This document shows positions 28,327 through 37,069 of a DNA stretch of 64,000 nucleotides, piece by piece. Under the pieces are notes generated by a model, which was not told where the DNA came from, searched no databases, and saw only the letters and a program-made list of their open reading frames with translations. Each line of letters begins with the position of its first letter. Within the stretch, counting starts at the first letter, position 1. The position numbers were made by a program, and so were the translations under genes. Source of the DNA: Halobaculum saliterrae (GTDB taxonomy: Archaea > Halobacteriota > Halobacteria > Halobacteriales > Haloferacaceae); contig NZ_WUUS01000009.1 in NCBI RefSeq assembly GCF_009831625.1, forward strand, positions 1-64,000, given 5' to 3'.

Positions 28327-29666
28327 ACCGACCGGACTCCTCCGCGGATCCGGGAGCCGCGGCCCGGGAAGCCACCGCCGCGGACTCGGAATCGAGCGCC
28401 GCGGACTCAGGATCCACGGCCGACGGTGTCGACGACGCCGACCGGGAACCGCTGGTCGTCGTCGACGGACTGGAGAAGCACTACCCGGTCCGGTCGGGGG
28501 TGTTGCGACGGCGGACCGGGACGGTTCGCGCGGTCGACGGCGTCTCCTTCGCGATCGAACGCGGGGAAGCCCTGGGGCTCATCGGCGAGTCGGGGAGCGG
28601 CAAGTCCACCGTCGCCGAGACGCTGCTCCACCTGCAGGAGCCCACGGGCGGGACCGTCCGGTTCGACGGCAGGCCCGTCGGCGACGGGGGCGACGGGGTC
28701 GACGACCTCCGCCGACGAACCGCGATGGTGTTTCAGGACCCCTCGTCGAGCCTCGACCCCCGGACGACCGCCGGCGAGTCGGCCGCCGAGCCGTTGCGGG
28801 TCCGCGGGGTCGCCCGCCGGCGCCGCCGCGAGCGCGTGGCGACGCTGTTCGAGCGCGTGGGCCTGACCGCCGACCACCGCGACCGATACCCTCACGAGCT
28901 CTCGGGCGGGCAAAAGCGCCGCGTCGGCATCGCTCGCGCGCTCGCGCTGGACCCGGCGTTCGTCGTCCTCGACGAGCCCACCGCCGCGCTCGACGTGTCC
29001 GTGCAGGCGGAGATACTCGACCTGCTGGCGGACCTCCGGGACGCGTTCGACCTCTCGATGCTGTTCATCAGCCACGACGTGAGCGTGGTCCGCCGGGCGT
29101 GCGACCGCGTCGCGGTGCTGTACGCCGGCGAGGTGGTCGAGACCGGACCGACGGGCGCCGTGCTGGACGACCCCGCCCACCCGTACACGCGCGCGCTCGC
29201 CGCGGCCGTCCCGACGCCGGATCCCCGCGCCGACCGCCCCCGCCACTCCCTCTCCGGGGCCGTCCCGGACCCCGCTGACCCGCCCGATGGCTGCCGGTTC
29301 CACACGCGATGCCCGGAGGTGATCCCGCCGGAGGACGCCGACCTCACGAGCGCCGAGTACGGCGCGGTGATCGACCTCCGCGTCGATCTGGCCGACGGGG
29401 AGGTCGGCCTCGATCGGCTCCGCACGCGTGTCGACGGCGCCGACGCGGACTCGCTCGCACGGGCGCTCCGGGCGGAATACGACCTCCCAGACCCCGACGG
29501 CGACGCCGGACGCGCGCTCTCGGCCGCCGTCGACGAGGCCGTCGTCGGCGACGACGCGGCCGCGGTCCGCCGGATCCGCGAGGCGTTCGGATCGCCGTGC
29601 GTCCGCGAGAACCCCGAGCGCGGGGAGGGCGATCGCTCGTCGGCGTGTCACCTGCCGCCCGAGTGA
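28323..29666 (+). CDS. dppF: ABC transporter ATP-binding protein, DppF type
   Basis: A 447-residue ATPase with Walker [12 protein letters not shown], signature [13 protein letters not shown] and Walker [15 protein letters not shown]. The oligopeptide C-terminal domain ([17 protein letters not shown]) is followed by an extra ~120 residues without known domain, ending in a Cys-containing segment (SSACHLPPE). The first 40 residues are an Ala/Ser/Asp-rich linker. It ends the dppC-dppD-dppF operon; no binding protein gene follows. Confidence 0.92.
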   Translation: MNRPDSSADPGAAAREATAADSESSAADSGSTADGVDDADREPLVVVDGLEKHYPVRSGVLRRRTGTVRAVDGVSFAIERGEALGLIGESGSGKSTVAETLLHLQEPTGGTVRFDGRPVGDGGDGVDDLRRRTAMVFQDPSSSLDPRTTAGESAAEPLRVRGVARRRRRERVATLFERVGLTADHRDRYPHELSGGQKRRVGIARALALDPAFVVLDEPTAALDVSVQAEILDLLADLRDAFDLSMLFISHDVSVVRRACDRVAVLYAGEVVETGPTGAVLDDPAHPYTRALAAAVPTPDPRADRPRHSLSGAVPDPADPPDGCRFHTRCPEVIPPEDADLTSAEYGAVIDLRVDLADGEVGLDRLRTRVDGADADSLARALRAEYDLPDPDGDAGRALSAAVDEAVVGDDAAAVRRIREAFGSPCVRENPERGEGDRSSACHLPPE

Positions 29667-29802
29667 ACCCGGGTCGCCCCGTGTGTGGCCGACTGAGCGC
29701 CGCCGTTCGACACTCCCACGGGTTCCGGCGGCCCCACACGCCTCCCGTCGGCCCCTCCCGTCTCCCGGCACCGCTTTGTCGGTTCGGACACACGTCGGAT
29801 CG

Positions 29803-30111
29803 ATGCCTCGTCCCCTCCACACGGCCCTCCGGGCGGCAGCGACCGCCCGCGCGGCGCTCGCCGTCACCGCGGCACTGCTGGCACTCGTCGGGCTCGCTCG
29901 GTTCACGCCGCTCCCCGACGAGGCGACCGTCGTCGCGTGGCCGGCGCTCGCGGCGGCGTTCCTGCTCGACACGGCGCTGTACAACGAGGCGGGCGTCGCC
30001 GTCGGCGACGCGGGGTTCTGGACGCTGGCGGTCGTCGGCTGCTACGTCGAGGCGGTCGTCGTCGTGGCCGTCGCTCGGGGGGTGCGGCGCCGCGTCGGGT
30101 CGGATCGCTGA
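29803..30111 (+). CDS. Small membrane protein, unknown
   Basis: A 102-residue protein with about three hydrophobic helices ([34 protein letters not shown] and WTLAVVGCYVEAVVVV), a basic C-terminus and no recognised family. It ends 10 bases from the convergent MarR-like gene. Confidence 0.7.
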   Translation: MPRPLHTALRAAATARAALAVTAALLALVGLARFTPLPDEATVVAWPALAAAFLLDTALYNEAGVAVGDAGFWTLAVVGCYVEAVVVVAVARGVRRRVGSDR

Positions 30112-30121
30112 TCGAGAGGTC

Positions 30122-30415
30122 TCAACGAGCCGACGCCGAGGACTCCGGCGCGATGCCGACGCCCGGCTCCTCCGCGGACCCCTCGGCGTCGCCGAGCGAG
30201 TAGAAGCGCTGACGGGCGTCCATGATGTTCAGCTCCTCGCGCAACACGCCGGCGTCGCGGAGCTCGTCGAGCGCGTACCGCACGGTGCGCTGGGGGAGCA
30301 GCGTCTCCTCGGCGAGCGCCGACTGCGTCAGGCGCTCGTGGTTCTCCAGCACCACGAACACGAGCTTCGCGCTCGGGGGGAGGTCGGCGACTGCCTCGCG
30401 TCGATCTGACTCCAT
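30122..30415 (-). CDS. MarR-like winged-helix regulator
   Basis: A 97-residue protein with one winged-helix domain: PSAKLVFVVLENHERLTQSA, then the recognition helix in PQRTVRYALDELRDAGVLRE. It resembles haloarchaeal MarR/TrmB-like helix-turn-helix proteins and lacks a ligand domain. It is divergent from the Pcm-like gene, so that gene may be a target. Well-supported as a DNA-binding protein, function otherwise unknown. Confidence 0.8.
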   Translation of the reverse strand: MESDRREAVADLPPSAKLVFVVLENHERLTQSALAEETLLPQRTVRYALDELRDAGVLREELNIMDARQRFYSLGDAEGSAEEPGVGIAPESSASAR

Positions 30416-30554
30416 CGTCTCGGTTCAACGGCGGCACCACAAAGACGCTCGCCGTTGGGTGCGCAGGCCGCGCACAACCGTCGCCGCTCGGTCGCTCGTG
30501 CGGCGGCCGTCGGCGAGCGTGCGGTTCATGTTCCGGGAGCGCTATCGCTCGACA

Positions 30555-31328
30555 ATGGACGGACCCGACCCGACTGTGCTGCGTGAGGACATGCTCGACT
30601 CGGTCGAGCACAGCCTCGGGCGGTCGATCGCGCCGGCGGTCCGCGAGGCGATGGCGACGGTTCCCCGCGAGGAGTTCGTCGGGGAGGCGCCGTACGCGAA
30701 CCGCGCGGGCGAACAGGGCGGAACCCGGGTGCTCTCGCCGGCGACGGTCGCGCGGCTGCTGTCGGCGCTCGACCCGGACGCGGGCGAGGAGACGCTCGTC
30801 GTCGGCGCGGGCGTCGGCTACACCGCGGCGGTGCTCGCGGAGGTCGCGGGAGCACGCCACGTGCACGCCATCGACATCTCGCGGCGGGTGGTGTACGACG
30901 CGCGCCAGAACCTCTCGGCGGCCGGCTACGACGCGGTGCTCGTCGACCGCGCGGACGGCGCGCGCGGGCTGCCGGCGTACGCGCCCTTCGACCGGATCCT
31001 CGTGGAGGCGGCCGCCGTCGAGCCGCCGCACGACCTCGCCGACCAGCTCGCGTCCGACGGCCGGCTGGTGCTCCCACGCGGCCGCGGCGCGGACCAGTCG
31101 GTCGTCGCCTACGAGCCCGACGACTCGGGGGAACTCCGAGAGGCCGAGACGGCCGGGCCGGTGTCGCTGTCGCCCCTGCTCGTCGAGGGCGAGCAGGCCG
31201 GCGCCGGCGTCCGGAACCGCACCCGCCGCGAGGACGCCGAGTTCTCCGAGCAGGGGTACTTCGCGAAGACCGGCTGGGAACAGGAGTGGATCGACTGGGA
31301 CGACCGGCTCACCGGGACCGATCGCTGA
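30555..31328 (+). CDS. pcm: Protein-L-isoaspartate O-methyltransferase-like
   Basis: A 257-residue PCMT-family enzyme. The SAM motif is LVVGAGVGYTAAVLAEVAGA; the upstream VPREEFVGEAPYANRAGEQG matches the PCMT N-terminal region. The family repairs isoaspartyl residues in aged proteins. The typical substrate-binding VISAPHM-type motif is not obvious, and the C-terminus is longer than in bacterial Pcm, so this may be one of the haloarchaeal PCMT paralogues. ATG at 30555 is chosen; an in-frame ATG at 30528 adds nine residues. Confidence 0.75.
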   Translation: MDGPDPTVLREDMLDSVEHSLGRSIAPAVREAMATVPREEFVGEAPYANRAGEQGGTRVLSPATVARLLSALDPDAGEETLVVGAGVGYTAAVLAEVAGARHVHAIDISRRVVYDARQNLSAAGYDAVLVDRADGARGLPAYAPFDRILVEAAAVEPPHDLADQLASDGRLVLPRGRGADQSVVAYEPDDSGELREAETAGPVSLSPLLVEGEQAGAGVRNRTRREDAEFSEQGYFAKTGWEQEWIDWDDRLTGTDR

Positions 31329-31474
31329 GTCGGACGGCCCGCGCTCGCGGCGCTCGCGCCGCCGCCGACTACCGCCTCGCCGCGACGACTACGGTCTCGC
31401 CGAGGGCGCCGTCACAGCGACGCTCGACAGGTACTGGTACCGCTGGCCACGTGGCGAGACGCGACGGGCGCTGA

Positions 31475-33553
31475 TCACTCATCGCTGCCGGCGTCGTCGA
31501 CGATCGGGAACCGGCAGGTGACGACCGCGCCGCCGTCCTGCCCCTCGCCGTACTCCACGGTCCCGCCGACGGCGTCGATCGTCCAGCGCACGAGCCACAG
31601 GCCGACGCCCTGCCCGTGTTCGGTCGGGGTCTCGGTGCCGGTGTCCAGCGGCGCGCGGCTGTCGGGGGTGATCCCCGGTCCGTCGTCGGCGACGCGAAGC
31701 ATCGCGTCGTCGCCGTCGACCGACAGCGAGACCCGGACGGTCGGCTCCGGGACGTGTTCGAGCGCGTTCGAGACCAGCTCGTCGACCGCCAGCGAGAGCG
31801 GGGCGGCCCCGGCGACGGCGACCGGCCGGTCCGGGGTCGACACGAGGACCTCGGCGTCGGGTGCGTCGGCCGCGAGCGCGCTCGCGACGTCGACCACGAC
31901 CGCCGCCGCGTCGACCGGCTCCGCGTCGCCGGCGCCGGCGATGTCCTCGCGGAACCGGCGGGCGCTGTCGGACAGATCGAGGATGTCGACGGCCGCGTCG
32001 CGGATCCGGTCGACGTCGGCCCGCAGCGCGCCGACGTCGACGGACGGCGTCGGATCGCCCGATCCGGCCCGCCCGTCCGCCGCCCCGGCGCCGGTCTCGA
32101 CACCGAGCTCGGCGAGCGCCTGATCGACCCGGTCGGCGTAGCCGATCACGACGTTCAGTCGGTTCCGGATGTTGTGTCTGAGCACGCGATCGAGCACCGT
32201 GAGCCGCTGCTCGCGGGACACCCACTCGGTCACGTCCCGCTGGAACCCGAGGTAGTGGGTCACCTCCCCGTCGGGGCCGCGGATGGGCGAGATGTCGAGC
32301 GCGTTGTACCACTTCCGGCCGTCGCCGCGCCTGTTCAACAACACGACCGACGCCTCCTCGCCGGCGTCGATGGCGCGCCGGAGGCGCGCGACCGGCTCGG
32401 GGTCGGTCGCGTCCGTCTGGAGCATTCGAGGGTTGTGTCCGAGGATCGCCTCGTCGTCGAGCCCGGTGAGCCGTTTGAACTCGTCGTTGGCGTAGACGAG
32501 CAGCTCGTCGTCGTCGTCGTGGTCCGCGATGGTGATGCCGACGGTCGCCTCGTCCATCGCGCGCCGGTACAGCGCCAGTCGCTCCTCGCGCTCCCGGCGC
32601 TCCCTGATGTCGTGGGCGATCACCTGCACGTCGCCGGCGCCGGCGTCGATCGCGTGCAGCTCGACCGGAACCGGCCCCTCTCCATCCTCGACCGGATCGA
32701 TCAACGGAGGGGGTGCCGGGTTCGCCGTGTCGGCCCTGTCCGTCGAGGTGGCGCCCTCGGGCGCCGGCTCGGCCGGCGTGTCGTCCTCGGATGCGGACCC
32801 GGTCGGCGCCGCGTCCCCGTCGGCGTCACCGAGCGCGCCGCGACACAGCGTCGTCTCGACGGGGTCGCTGTGTCCCCTCCTCGTCGCCGTCTCGAGCGCG
32901 CGGGCGACGCGGTCGCGGTCGACCGACGGGACGAGGTCGACGAAGTCGCGGCCCAGAAGCGCCTCCGGATCGACCCCGAGCATCGACCCGGCGGCGGGGT
33001 TCGCGTCCGTCACCCGACCGTCGGTGCAGACGAAGACGCCGTCCGGCAGTCGATGGACGAGTCGCCGAGTGCGTTCGCGGCTGTGTTCGAGTTGCGTCGA
33101 GAGCCGCCTCGTGCGAGCGAGCGCCCGCAGCCGCCGTGCGAGGGTCGCACGTCGGATCGGCGCCTCGATCACGTCGTCGACGCGGTCGCCGGCGTCGCCG
33201 AGGCGGGAGAGGACGGACTCGGCGTCGCCGTGCCGCTCGGGGACGAACAGCAGTGTCGGCGTGTGCGATTCCGTCGAGTCGCGGCGGGCGGCGAGCGCGT
33301 CGGCGACGCCCCGAAGCCCACCCACGTCGAACAGGCAGACGTCGAAGGCGACCTCGAACGGGGTCGGAGCGTCGGGGTCGGCCACCCGCGGCTCGAACCC
33401 GTCGTGGTCCGCGAGCAACTCCCGGAGCCGCCCGCGGTCGGCGTCGTCGTCGACGACGAGCAGCACCGTGACCACGGACGGCTCCGACGGCGCGGCCCCG
33501 TCGCTCACGTGAACGTTCGTTCCGTTCGCGTCGGCCGTCGGGTCGTCACTCAT
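31475..33553 (-). CDS. Hybrid REC-PAS-PAS sensor histidine kinase
   Basis: A 692-residue cytoplasmic kinase. Order: receiver domain (residues 25-150; acidic VVDDDAD, phospho-Asp in VCLFDVGG), PAS 1 (170-230), acidic linker, PAS 2 (325-435), HisKA with VLDRVLRHNIRNRLNVVIGY, and HATPase with ELVSNALEHVP, VADDGPGI and GQGVGLWLV. PAS 2 resembles a LOV domain, but where LOV has its photoactive Cys the segment reads GHNPRMLQ, with Pro375, so flavin photochemistry is not expected. No membrane helix. A 38-codon ORF overlaps its start by ATGA. Partner regulators are not adjacent. Confidence 0.9.
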   Translation of the reverse strand: MSDDPTADANGTNVHVSDGAAPSEPSVVTVLLVVDDDADRGRLRELLADHDGFEPRVADPDAPTPFEVAFDVCLFDVGGLRGVADALAARRDSTESHTPTLLFVPERHGDAESVLSRLGDAGDRVDDVIEAPIRRATLARRLRALARTRRLSTQLEHSRERTRRLVHRLPDGVFVCTDGRVTDANPAAGSMLGVDPEALLGRDFVDLVPSVDRDRVARALETATRRGHSDPVETTLCRGALGDADGDAAPTGSASEDDTPAEPAPEGATSTDRADTANPAPPPLIDPVEDGEGPVPVELHAIDAGAGDVQVIAHDIRERREREERLALYRRAMDEATVGITIADHDDDDELLVYANDEFKRLTGLDDEAILGHNPRMLQTDATDPEPVARLRRAIDAGEEASVVLLNRRGDGRKWYNALDISPIRGPDGEVTHYLGFQRDVTEWVSREQRLTVLDRVLRHNIRNRLNVVIGYADRVDQALAELGVETGAGAADGRAGSGDPTPSVDVGALRADVDRIRDAAVDILDLSDSARRFREDIAGAGDAEPVDAAAVVVDVASALAADAPDAEVLVSTPDRPVAVAGAAPLSLAVDELVSNALEHVPEPTVRVSLSVDGDDAMLRVADDGPGITPDSRAPLDTGTETPTEHGQGVGLWLVRWTIDAVGGTVEYGEGQDGGAVVTCRFPIVDDAGSDE

Positions 33554-33666
33554 CGACCGCCGTCGGGGGGCCGGGTCGGATCCCCCGACCTCGGGTCGTC
33601 GGCTCGCCGAGGACGACGCCGTCGGTGATCCGGGACACCGGGGTCGTGCCGCGGGAGGCCAGTCAT
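33550..33666 (-). CDS. Possible leaderless upstream ORF of the REC-PAS kinase
   Basis: A 38-residue Arg/Pro-rich frame beginning MTGLPRHDPGVPDH. Its ATG lies 27 bases from a TATA-like GATTAAGT (33689-33697), the spacing for leaderless transcripts, and its stop overlaps the kinase ATG by ATGA. If translated it would couple to the kinase by reinitiation. Chance is a real alternative. Confidence 0.3.
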   Translation of the reverse strand: MTGLPRHDPGVPDHRRRRPRRADDPRSGDPTRPPDGGR

Positions 33667-33838
33667 GGGGTCGAAACGGGCGTTACGCACTTAATCGTGG
33701 GGTGAACGTGTCAGATTCCCTGTGAGCCGCTCGCCACCATCGGCCCACCCGAAGCGCGGTCGGCGTCGACGCGCGGGCAGAGCGGTCCCCGTCGGGAGTC
33801 GATCGGGGGGGTCGGTCGAACGCCGATCCGGGGCCGAG

Positions 33839-34831
33839 CTACGTCGAGGTGTCGACGGGGTCGCCCCCGGAGTCGAACACCGCGTCGACGACGCGCTGGA
33901 CCGCCGTCGCCTCCGCGAACGAGACGAGGTCCGCGTCGCCGCCCTCCAGCGCGGTCACGAACTCGTCGACGAGCGTCAGCGTCGTCGACTCCCGCTCGGC
34001 ACACAACTCCTCCTCGGCGTCGGTGCCGGGGTTCGCGGTGAGGCGGAACCACTCGGTGAGCGTCAACTCGCCCTCGGTCCCGGTCACGGTGATCGCGTTC
34101 TCCTCCGGCTGTTCGTGGTCGGTGAGGAGGTCGATCGTGCCGTGAACCGGGCGGTCGACCGCCCCTCCCGCGTCGCCGCCGGCCTCGAACCACCCGACCA
34201 CCGACTCCTCGCAGGCGTCGGGGCCGGCGTACTGCACCTCGGCGCTCACGCGGTCGATGCCGCCGAACAGCTCCCGAACGCCGAACAGGAAGTGCGTGCC
34301 GACCTCGCGGGTCGGGCCGCCCTGCTCGCGCGACCGGAGCCAGTCGACGTCCTGCCACTCCCGAGGCCACTGCGGGAAGCGGAAGTCCAGCGAGACGCGT
34401 CGCGGCTCGCCCACGTCGCCGGCGGCGACGCGCTCGCGAAGCTCCACGAAGCCCGGGGTGTAGCGGAACGGGAGGTTCACCGCCGTGACGAGGTCCGCCT
34501 CCGCCTCCATCGCGGCCAGTTCCGCGCCCGTCTCGGCGTCCTCGGCGATCGGCTTCTCGCAGATGACGTTGACGCCCGCCTCCAGCCCCGCGCCGGCGAT
34601 CTCGCGGTGGTGGACCGGCGGGACGCCGACGTAGAGGACGTCCAGATCCTCGGCGGCGAGCATCGTCCCGTGATCGGTGTAGGCGGTCGCGTCGCGCTCG
34701 GCGGCGAACGACTCGGCGCGCTCGGCGTCCACGTCGCAGGCGGCCGCGACGGTCGTGTCCGGGTGCTCCGCGAACGACTCCGCGAGCCTGGTGCCGATGA
34801 CGCCGCAGCCGACGATCCCCACGTCGTACAT
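33839..34831 (-). CDS. Gfo/Idh/MocA-family oxidoreductase
   Basis: A 330-residue NAD(P)-dependent dehydrogenase. The N-terminal Rossmann fold is VGIVGCGVIGTRLAESF; the catalytic-lysine motif is NVICEKPIAED; the C-terminal domain contains GTHFLFGVRELFGG. Such enzymes act on sugars, inositols or related polyols; the substrate is not apparent. It is divergent from a VOC-family gene, the shared intergenic region being about 106 bases. Confidence 0.9.
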   Translation of the reverse strand: MYDVGIVGCGVIGTRLAESFAEHPDTTVAAACDVDAERAESFAAERDATAYTDHGTMLAAEDLDVLYVGVPPVHHREIAGAGLEAGVNVICEKPIAEDAETGAELAAMEAEADLVTAVNLPFRYTPGFVELRERVAAGDVGEPRRVSLDFRFPQWPREWQDVDWLRSREQGGPTREVGTHFLFGVRELFGGIDRVSAEVQYAGPDACEESVVGWFEAGGDAGGAVDRPVHGTIDLLTDHEQPEENAITVTGTEGELTLTEWFRLTANPGTDAEEELCAERESTTLTLVDEFVTALEGGDADLVSFAEATAVQRVVDAVFDSGGDPVDTST

Positions 34832-34937
34832 GGCTCGATGTTCGACCGGAGCGGTTTGTGCGTTCGTATTGCGGCCTGCAGACGGCGGGGGTCGCCGACG
34901 TCGCCACGGCTACGTCGTCGCCGCCCGTGGGCCCGGT

Positions 34938-35405
34938 ATGACGGAACCGGACGACCGGGCGCGAGCGCTGGGCATCAACCACGTCGCCCTGGAGGTGGGC
35001 GACGTCGACGCGGCCGTCGAGTGGTGGCGGTCGCTGTTCGCCGTCGAACTGCGCGGGACCGCCCCCGGGATGGCGTTCCTCGACATGGGCGACCAGTTCG
35101 TGGCGCTGAGCGAGACGGCCGACGGTGACGGGACCGCCGATCACCACCGCCACTTCGGGCTCGTCGTCGACGACCTCGACGCCGTCGAGGACCGGTTGAG
35201 CGAGGTCGACGGCGAACGCCTCGACACCGGCGGGTTCGACGTCCGCGATCCGTGGGGCAATCGGATCCAGTTGGTCGAGTACCGGTCGATCCAGTTCACG
35301 AAGGCCCCGCACGTCCTCGACGGGATGGGGGTCGACGGGGAGGCGCGGGCGAAGACCGCGGAGGCGCTCGCCGAACTCGCGGAGAAGGACATGGCCCCCG
35401 ACTAG
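34938..35405 (+). CDS. VOC (glyoxalase/dioxygenase) family protein
   Basis: A 155-residue single VOC module: INHVALEVGDVDAAVEWWRS at the start and DPWGNRIQLVEY at the end, the metal-ligand positions His16 and a C-terminal Glu being present. Closest in style to glyoxalase I-like/methylmalonyl epimerase-like proteins; reaction unknown. The last ~40 residues are helical (AKTAEALAELAEKDMAPD). Confidence 0.82.
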   Translation: MTEPDDRARALGINHVALEVGDVDAAVEWWRSLFAVELRGTAPGMAFLDMGDQFVALSETADGDGTADHHRHFGLVVDDLDAVEDRLSEVDGERLDTGGFDVRDPWGNRIQLVEYRSIQFTKAPHVLDGMGVDGEARAKTAEALAELAEKDMAPD

Positions 35406-35502
35406 GCGGGTCGCCGGCGTCGGCGGTCCGCTCGGACGGTCCCGTCCGATCGACCCCCCGGTCACGCGAAACGACTTTCACCTGATCCTGTGACACGTCG
35501 GC

Positions 35503-35985
35503 ATGGCATACAGCTACGAGCCGCACTACTTCGAGGACTTCGAGGAGGGACAGGAGTTCGTGAGCGTCGGGCGCACCGTCACCGAGTCCGACTTCGTGAT
35601 GCACTCGGCGCTGACGGGCGACTGGACGGAGCTGCACACGAACGCCGAGTACGCCGAGGACAACGCCTTCGGCGAGCGCATCGCCCACGGCCCGATGACG
35701 TTCGTGCAGGCGACGGGGTTCGTCTACCGGACGGGCATCGTCGAGCGCACCGCCCTCGCGTTCCTCGGGATGAACTACATGGACCTCCCGAACCCCGTGT
35801 TCATCGGCGACACCATCTCGATGGAGATGGAGGTGACGGAGACCAAAGACGTGTCCAGCCGCGACGACGCCGGCCTCGTCGTCATCGACTGCGAGGTGAC
35901 CAACCAGGACGACACCGTCGTCCTGCAGGGAGATATGAAGTTCCTCATCAAGACGCGCGCGGAAGCCGACGACCCGCACGCGTGA
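35503..35985 (+). CDS. MaoC-family hydratase
   Basis: A 160-residue hot-dog-fold protein. The MaoC catalytic segment is present as DFVMHSALTGDWTELHTNAE, followed by the RIAHGPMTF motif with its conserved His. Family members hydrate 2-enoyl-CoA esters, and PaaZ-type ring-opening enzymes carry such a domain. Closeness to the paa operon makes a role in aromatic-CoA breakdown possible, but it lies 420 bases beyond the operon end on the opposite strand. Confidence 0.88.
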   Translation: MAYSYEPHYFEDFEEGQEFVSVGRTVTESDFVMHSALTGDWTELHTNAEYAEDNAFGERIAHGPMTFVQATGFVYRTGIVERTALAFLGMNYMDLPNPVFIGDTISMEMEVTETKDVSSRDDAGLVVIDCEVTNQDDTVVLQGDMKFLIKTRAEADDPHA

Positions 35986-36062
35986 GCGGCCGAGGCCGTC
36001 GGTTCGACTCCCTCGGGATCGGTCGGCAGTTCTGAACGCCCGGCGGAAGCGGTCGCCGACGG

Positions 36063-36320
36063 TCAGACCGACCGGGCGTAGCGAACGCCCAGGTAGAACG
36101 CCACCGCGGGAACCACGAACGTCGAGAGGAGGCTCAGGGGAAGCAGGTACGCGGTCGCGGTCTCGCCGATCGTCCCGACCGTCGGCAACCACATCGATCC
36201 GGTCTCGACGTATCGGTTCAGCGTGACCTCGACGAGGAACTCAAGCAGGAGCACGCCGACCACGACCGCGAGGAGGGCGAGCGGGTAGCGGATCCGCCCG
36301 GCGGGGGTTCGTACGGACAT
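36063..36320 (-). CDS. Small two-TM membrane protein
   Basis: An 85-residue protein with two clear helices (LALLAVVVGVLLLEFLVEV and YLLPLSLLSTFVVPAVAFYL). A TATA element at 36343-36352 is 27 bases before the ATG, so it is a leaderless, separately transcribed gene rather than the tail of the paa operon. Unknown function. Confidence 0.75.
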   Translation of the reverse strand: MSVRTPAGRIRYPLALLAVVVGVLLLEFLVEVTLNRYVETGSMWLPTVGTIGETATAYLLPLSLLSTFVVPAVAFYLGVRYARSV

Positions 36321-36342
36321 CGGTTCGATCGTCCCGTCAAAT

Positions 36343-36352
36343 CGGTATAAAT
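36343..36352 (-). promoter_or_regulatory. TATA box of the small membrane gene
   Basis: The minus strand reads AAATTTATACCG, centred 27 bases before the ATG at 36320, the textbook spacing for a leaderless haloarchaeal transcript. Confidence 0.65.
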
Positions 36353-36404
36353 TTCTCGGCCACGAGCGCCCGCGGTCGCCGCCGCACGTCGCACGCCGGT
36401 GGGG

Positions 36405-36593
36405 CTACCCGAACCGCTCGAACGGCTCGCCGCACCCGCGACAGAAGTGCATCGACCGGCACAGCCCCGGCCCCTTCGGGTGTTCGCGCTCGGTGTCGGT
36501 CGAGCCGCAGTACGGGCACTCCGCGGGGTCGTCGTCCGCGTCGCTTCCGGCGACGCCCGCGGCGACGCTCGGGTCGGGCGCGTTCCGACGCAT
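36405..36593 (-). CDS. PaaD C-terminal zinc-ribbon domain as a separate protein
   Basis: A 62-residue protein matching the C-terminal part of bacterial PaaD: CPYCGSTDTEREHPKGPGLC and CRGCGEPFERF supply the metal-binding cysteines. In bacteria this ribbon is fused to the MIP18/DUF59 domain; here it is its own gene, with the ATG overlapping the paaD stop by one base (TGATG), so synthesis is coupled. An acidic ~20-residue leader precedes the ribbon. It presumably works with the upstream PaaD in loading iron into PaaA. Confidence 0.85.
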   Translation of the reverse strand: MRRNAPDPSVAAGVAGSDADDDPAECPYCGSTDTEREHPKGPGLCRSMHFCRGCGEPFERFG

Positions 36594-37069
36594 CAGACGC
36601 TCAACCCGAACTCGCGGAGGGCTTTCCGCCCCGCGTCGGTCACCATCGCGACGGTCCACTCCGGCGAGTACCGAAGGCGCACCTCGGCCGACCCGACGCC
36701 CGGCGCCGTCTCGGCGGCGCAGCGCACGTCGTTCGTGAGCATGTCGCGGGCGGGACAGCCGGTGTAGGTGAGGGTCATCTCGATCTCGCAGCGCCCGTCC
36801 CCGTCGACGGCCACGTCGTAGATCAGGCCGAGGTCGACGACGCTAACGGGCATTTCGGGGTCCTCGACCTCGGACAGGGCGTCCCACACGTCCGCCTCGA
36901 CGCCGGTGGAACCCGCGCCTGTCTTCGGGAACTCCTCGGGCGCCTCGCCGTCCTCGTAGGAGGTGTGGGCGCACGCCTCGGCGTCGGCGGCGGTGGCGCC
37001 GGGGGCGTCGTCCGCGGCGGCGTCGCCGGCGGACCCGCCCGGCACGTCGGTCGGCATGTTCGTCGGCAT
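36593..37069 (-). CDS. paaD: PaaD, MIP18/DUF59 domain (phenylacetyl-CoA epoxidase assembly)
   Basis: A 158-residue protein with a long acidic leader (residues 1-60) and a DUF59/MIP18 domain: LSEVEDPEMPVSVVDLGLIY and TLTYTGCPARDMLTNDV. PaaD takes part in Fe-S or di-iron assembly for the ring epoxidase. The usual C-terminal zinc ribbon is missing and is encoded by the next gene. It begins immediately after the paaC stop. Confidence 0.9.
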   Translation of the reverse strand: MPTNMPTDVPGGSAGDAAADDAPGATAADAEACAHTSYEDGEAPEEFPKTGAGSTGVEADVWDALSEVEDPEMPVSVVDLGLIYDVAVDGDGRCEIEMTLTYTGCPARDMLTNDVRCAAETAPGVGSAEVRLRYSPEWTVAMVTDAGRKALREFGLSV

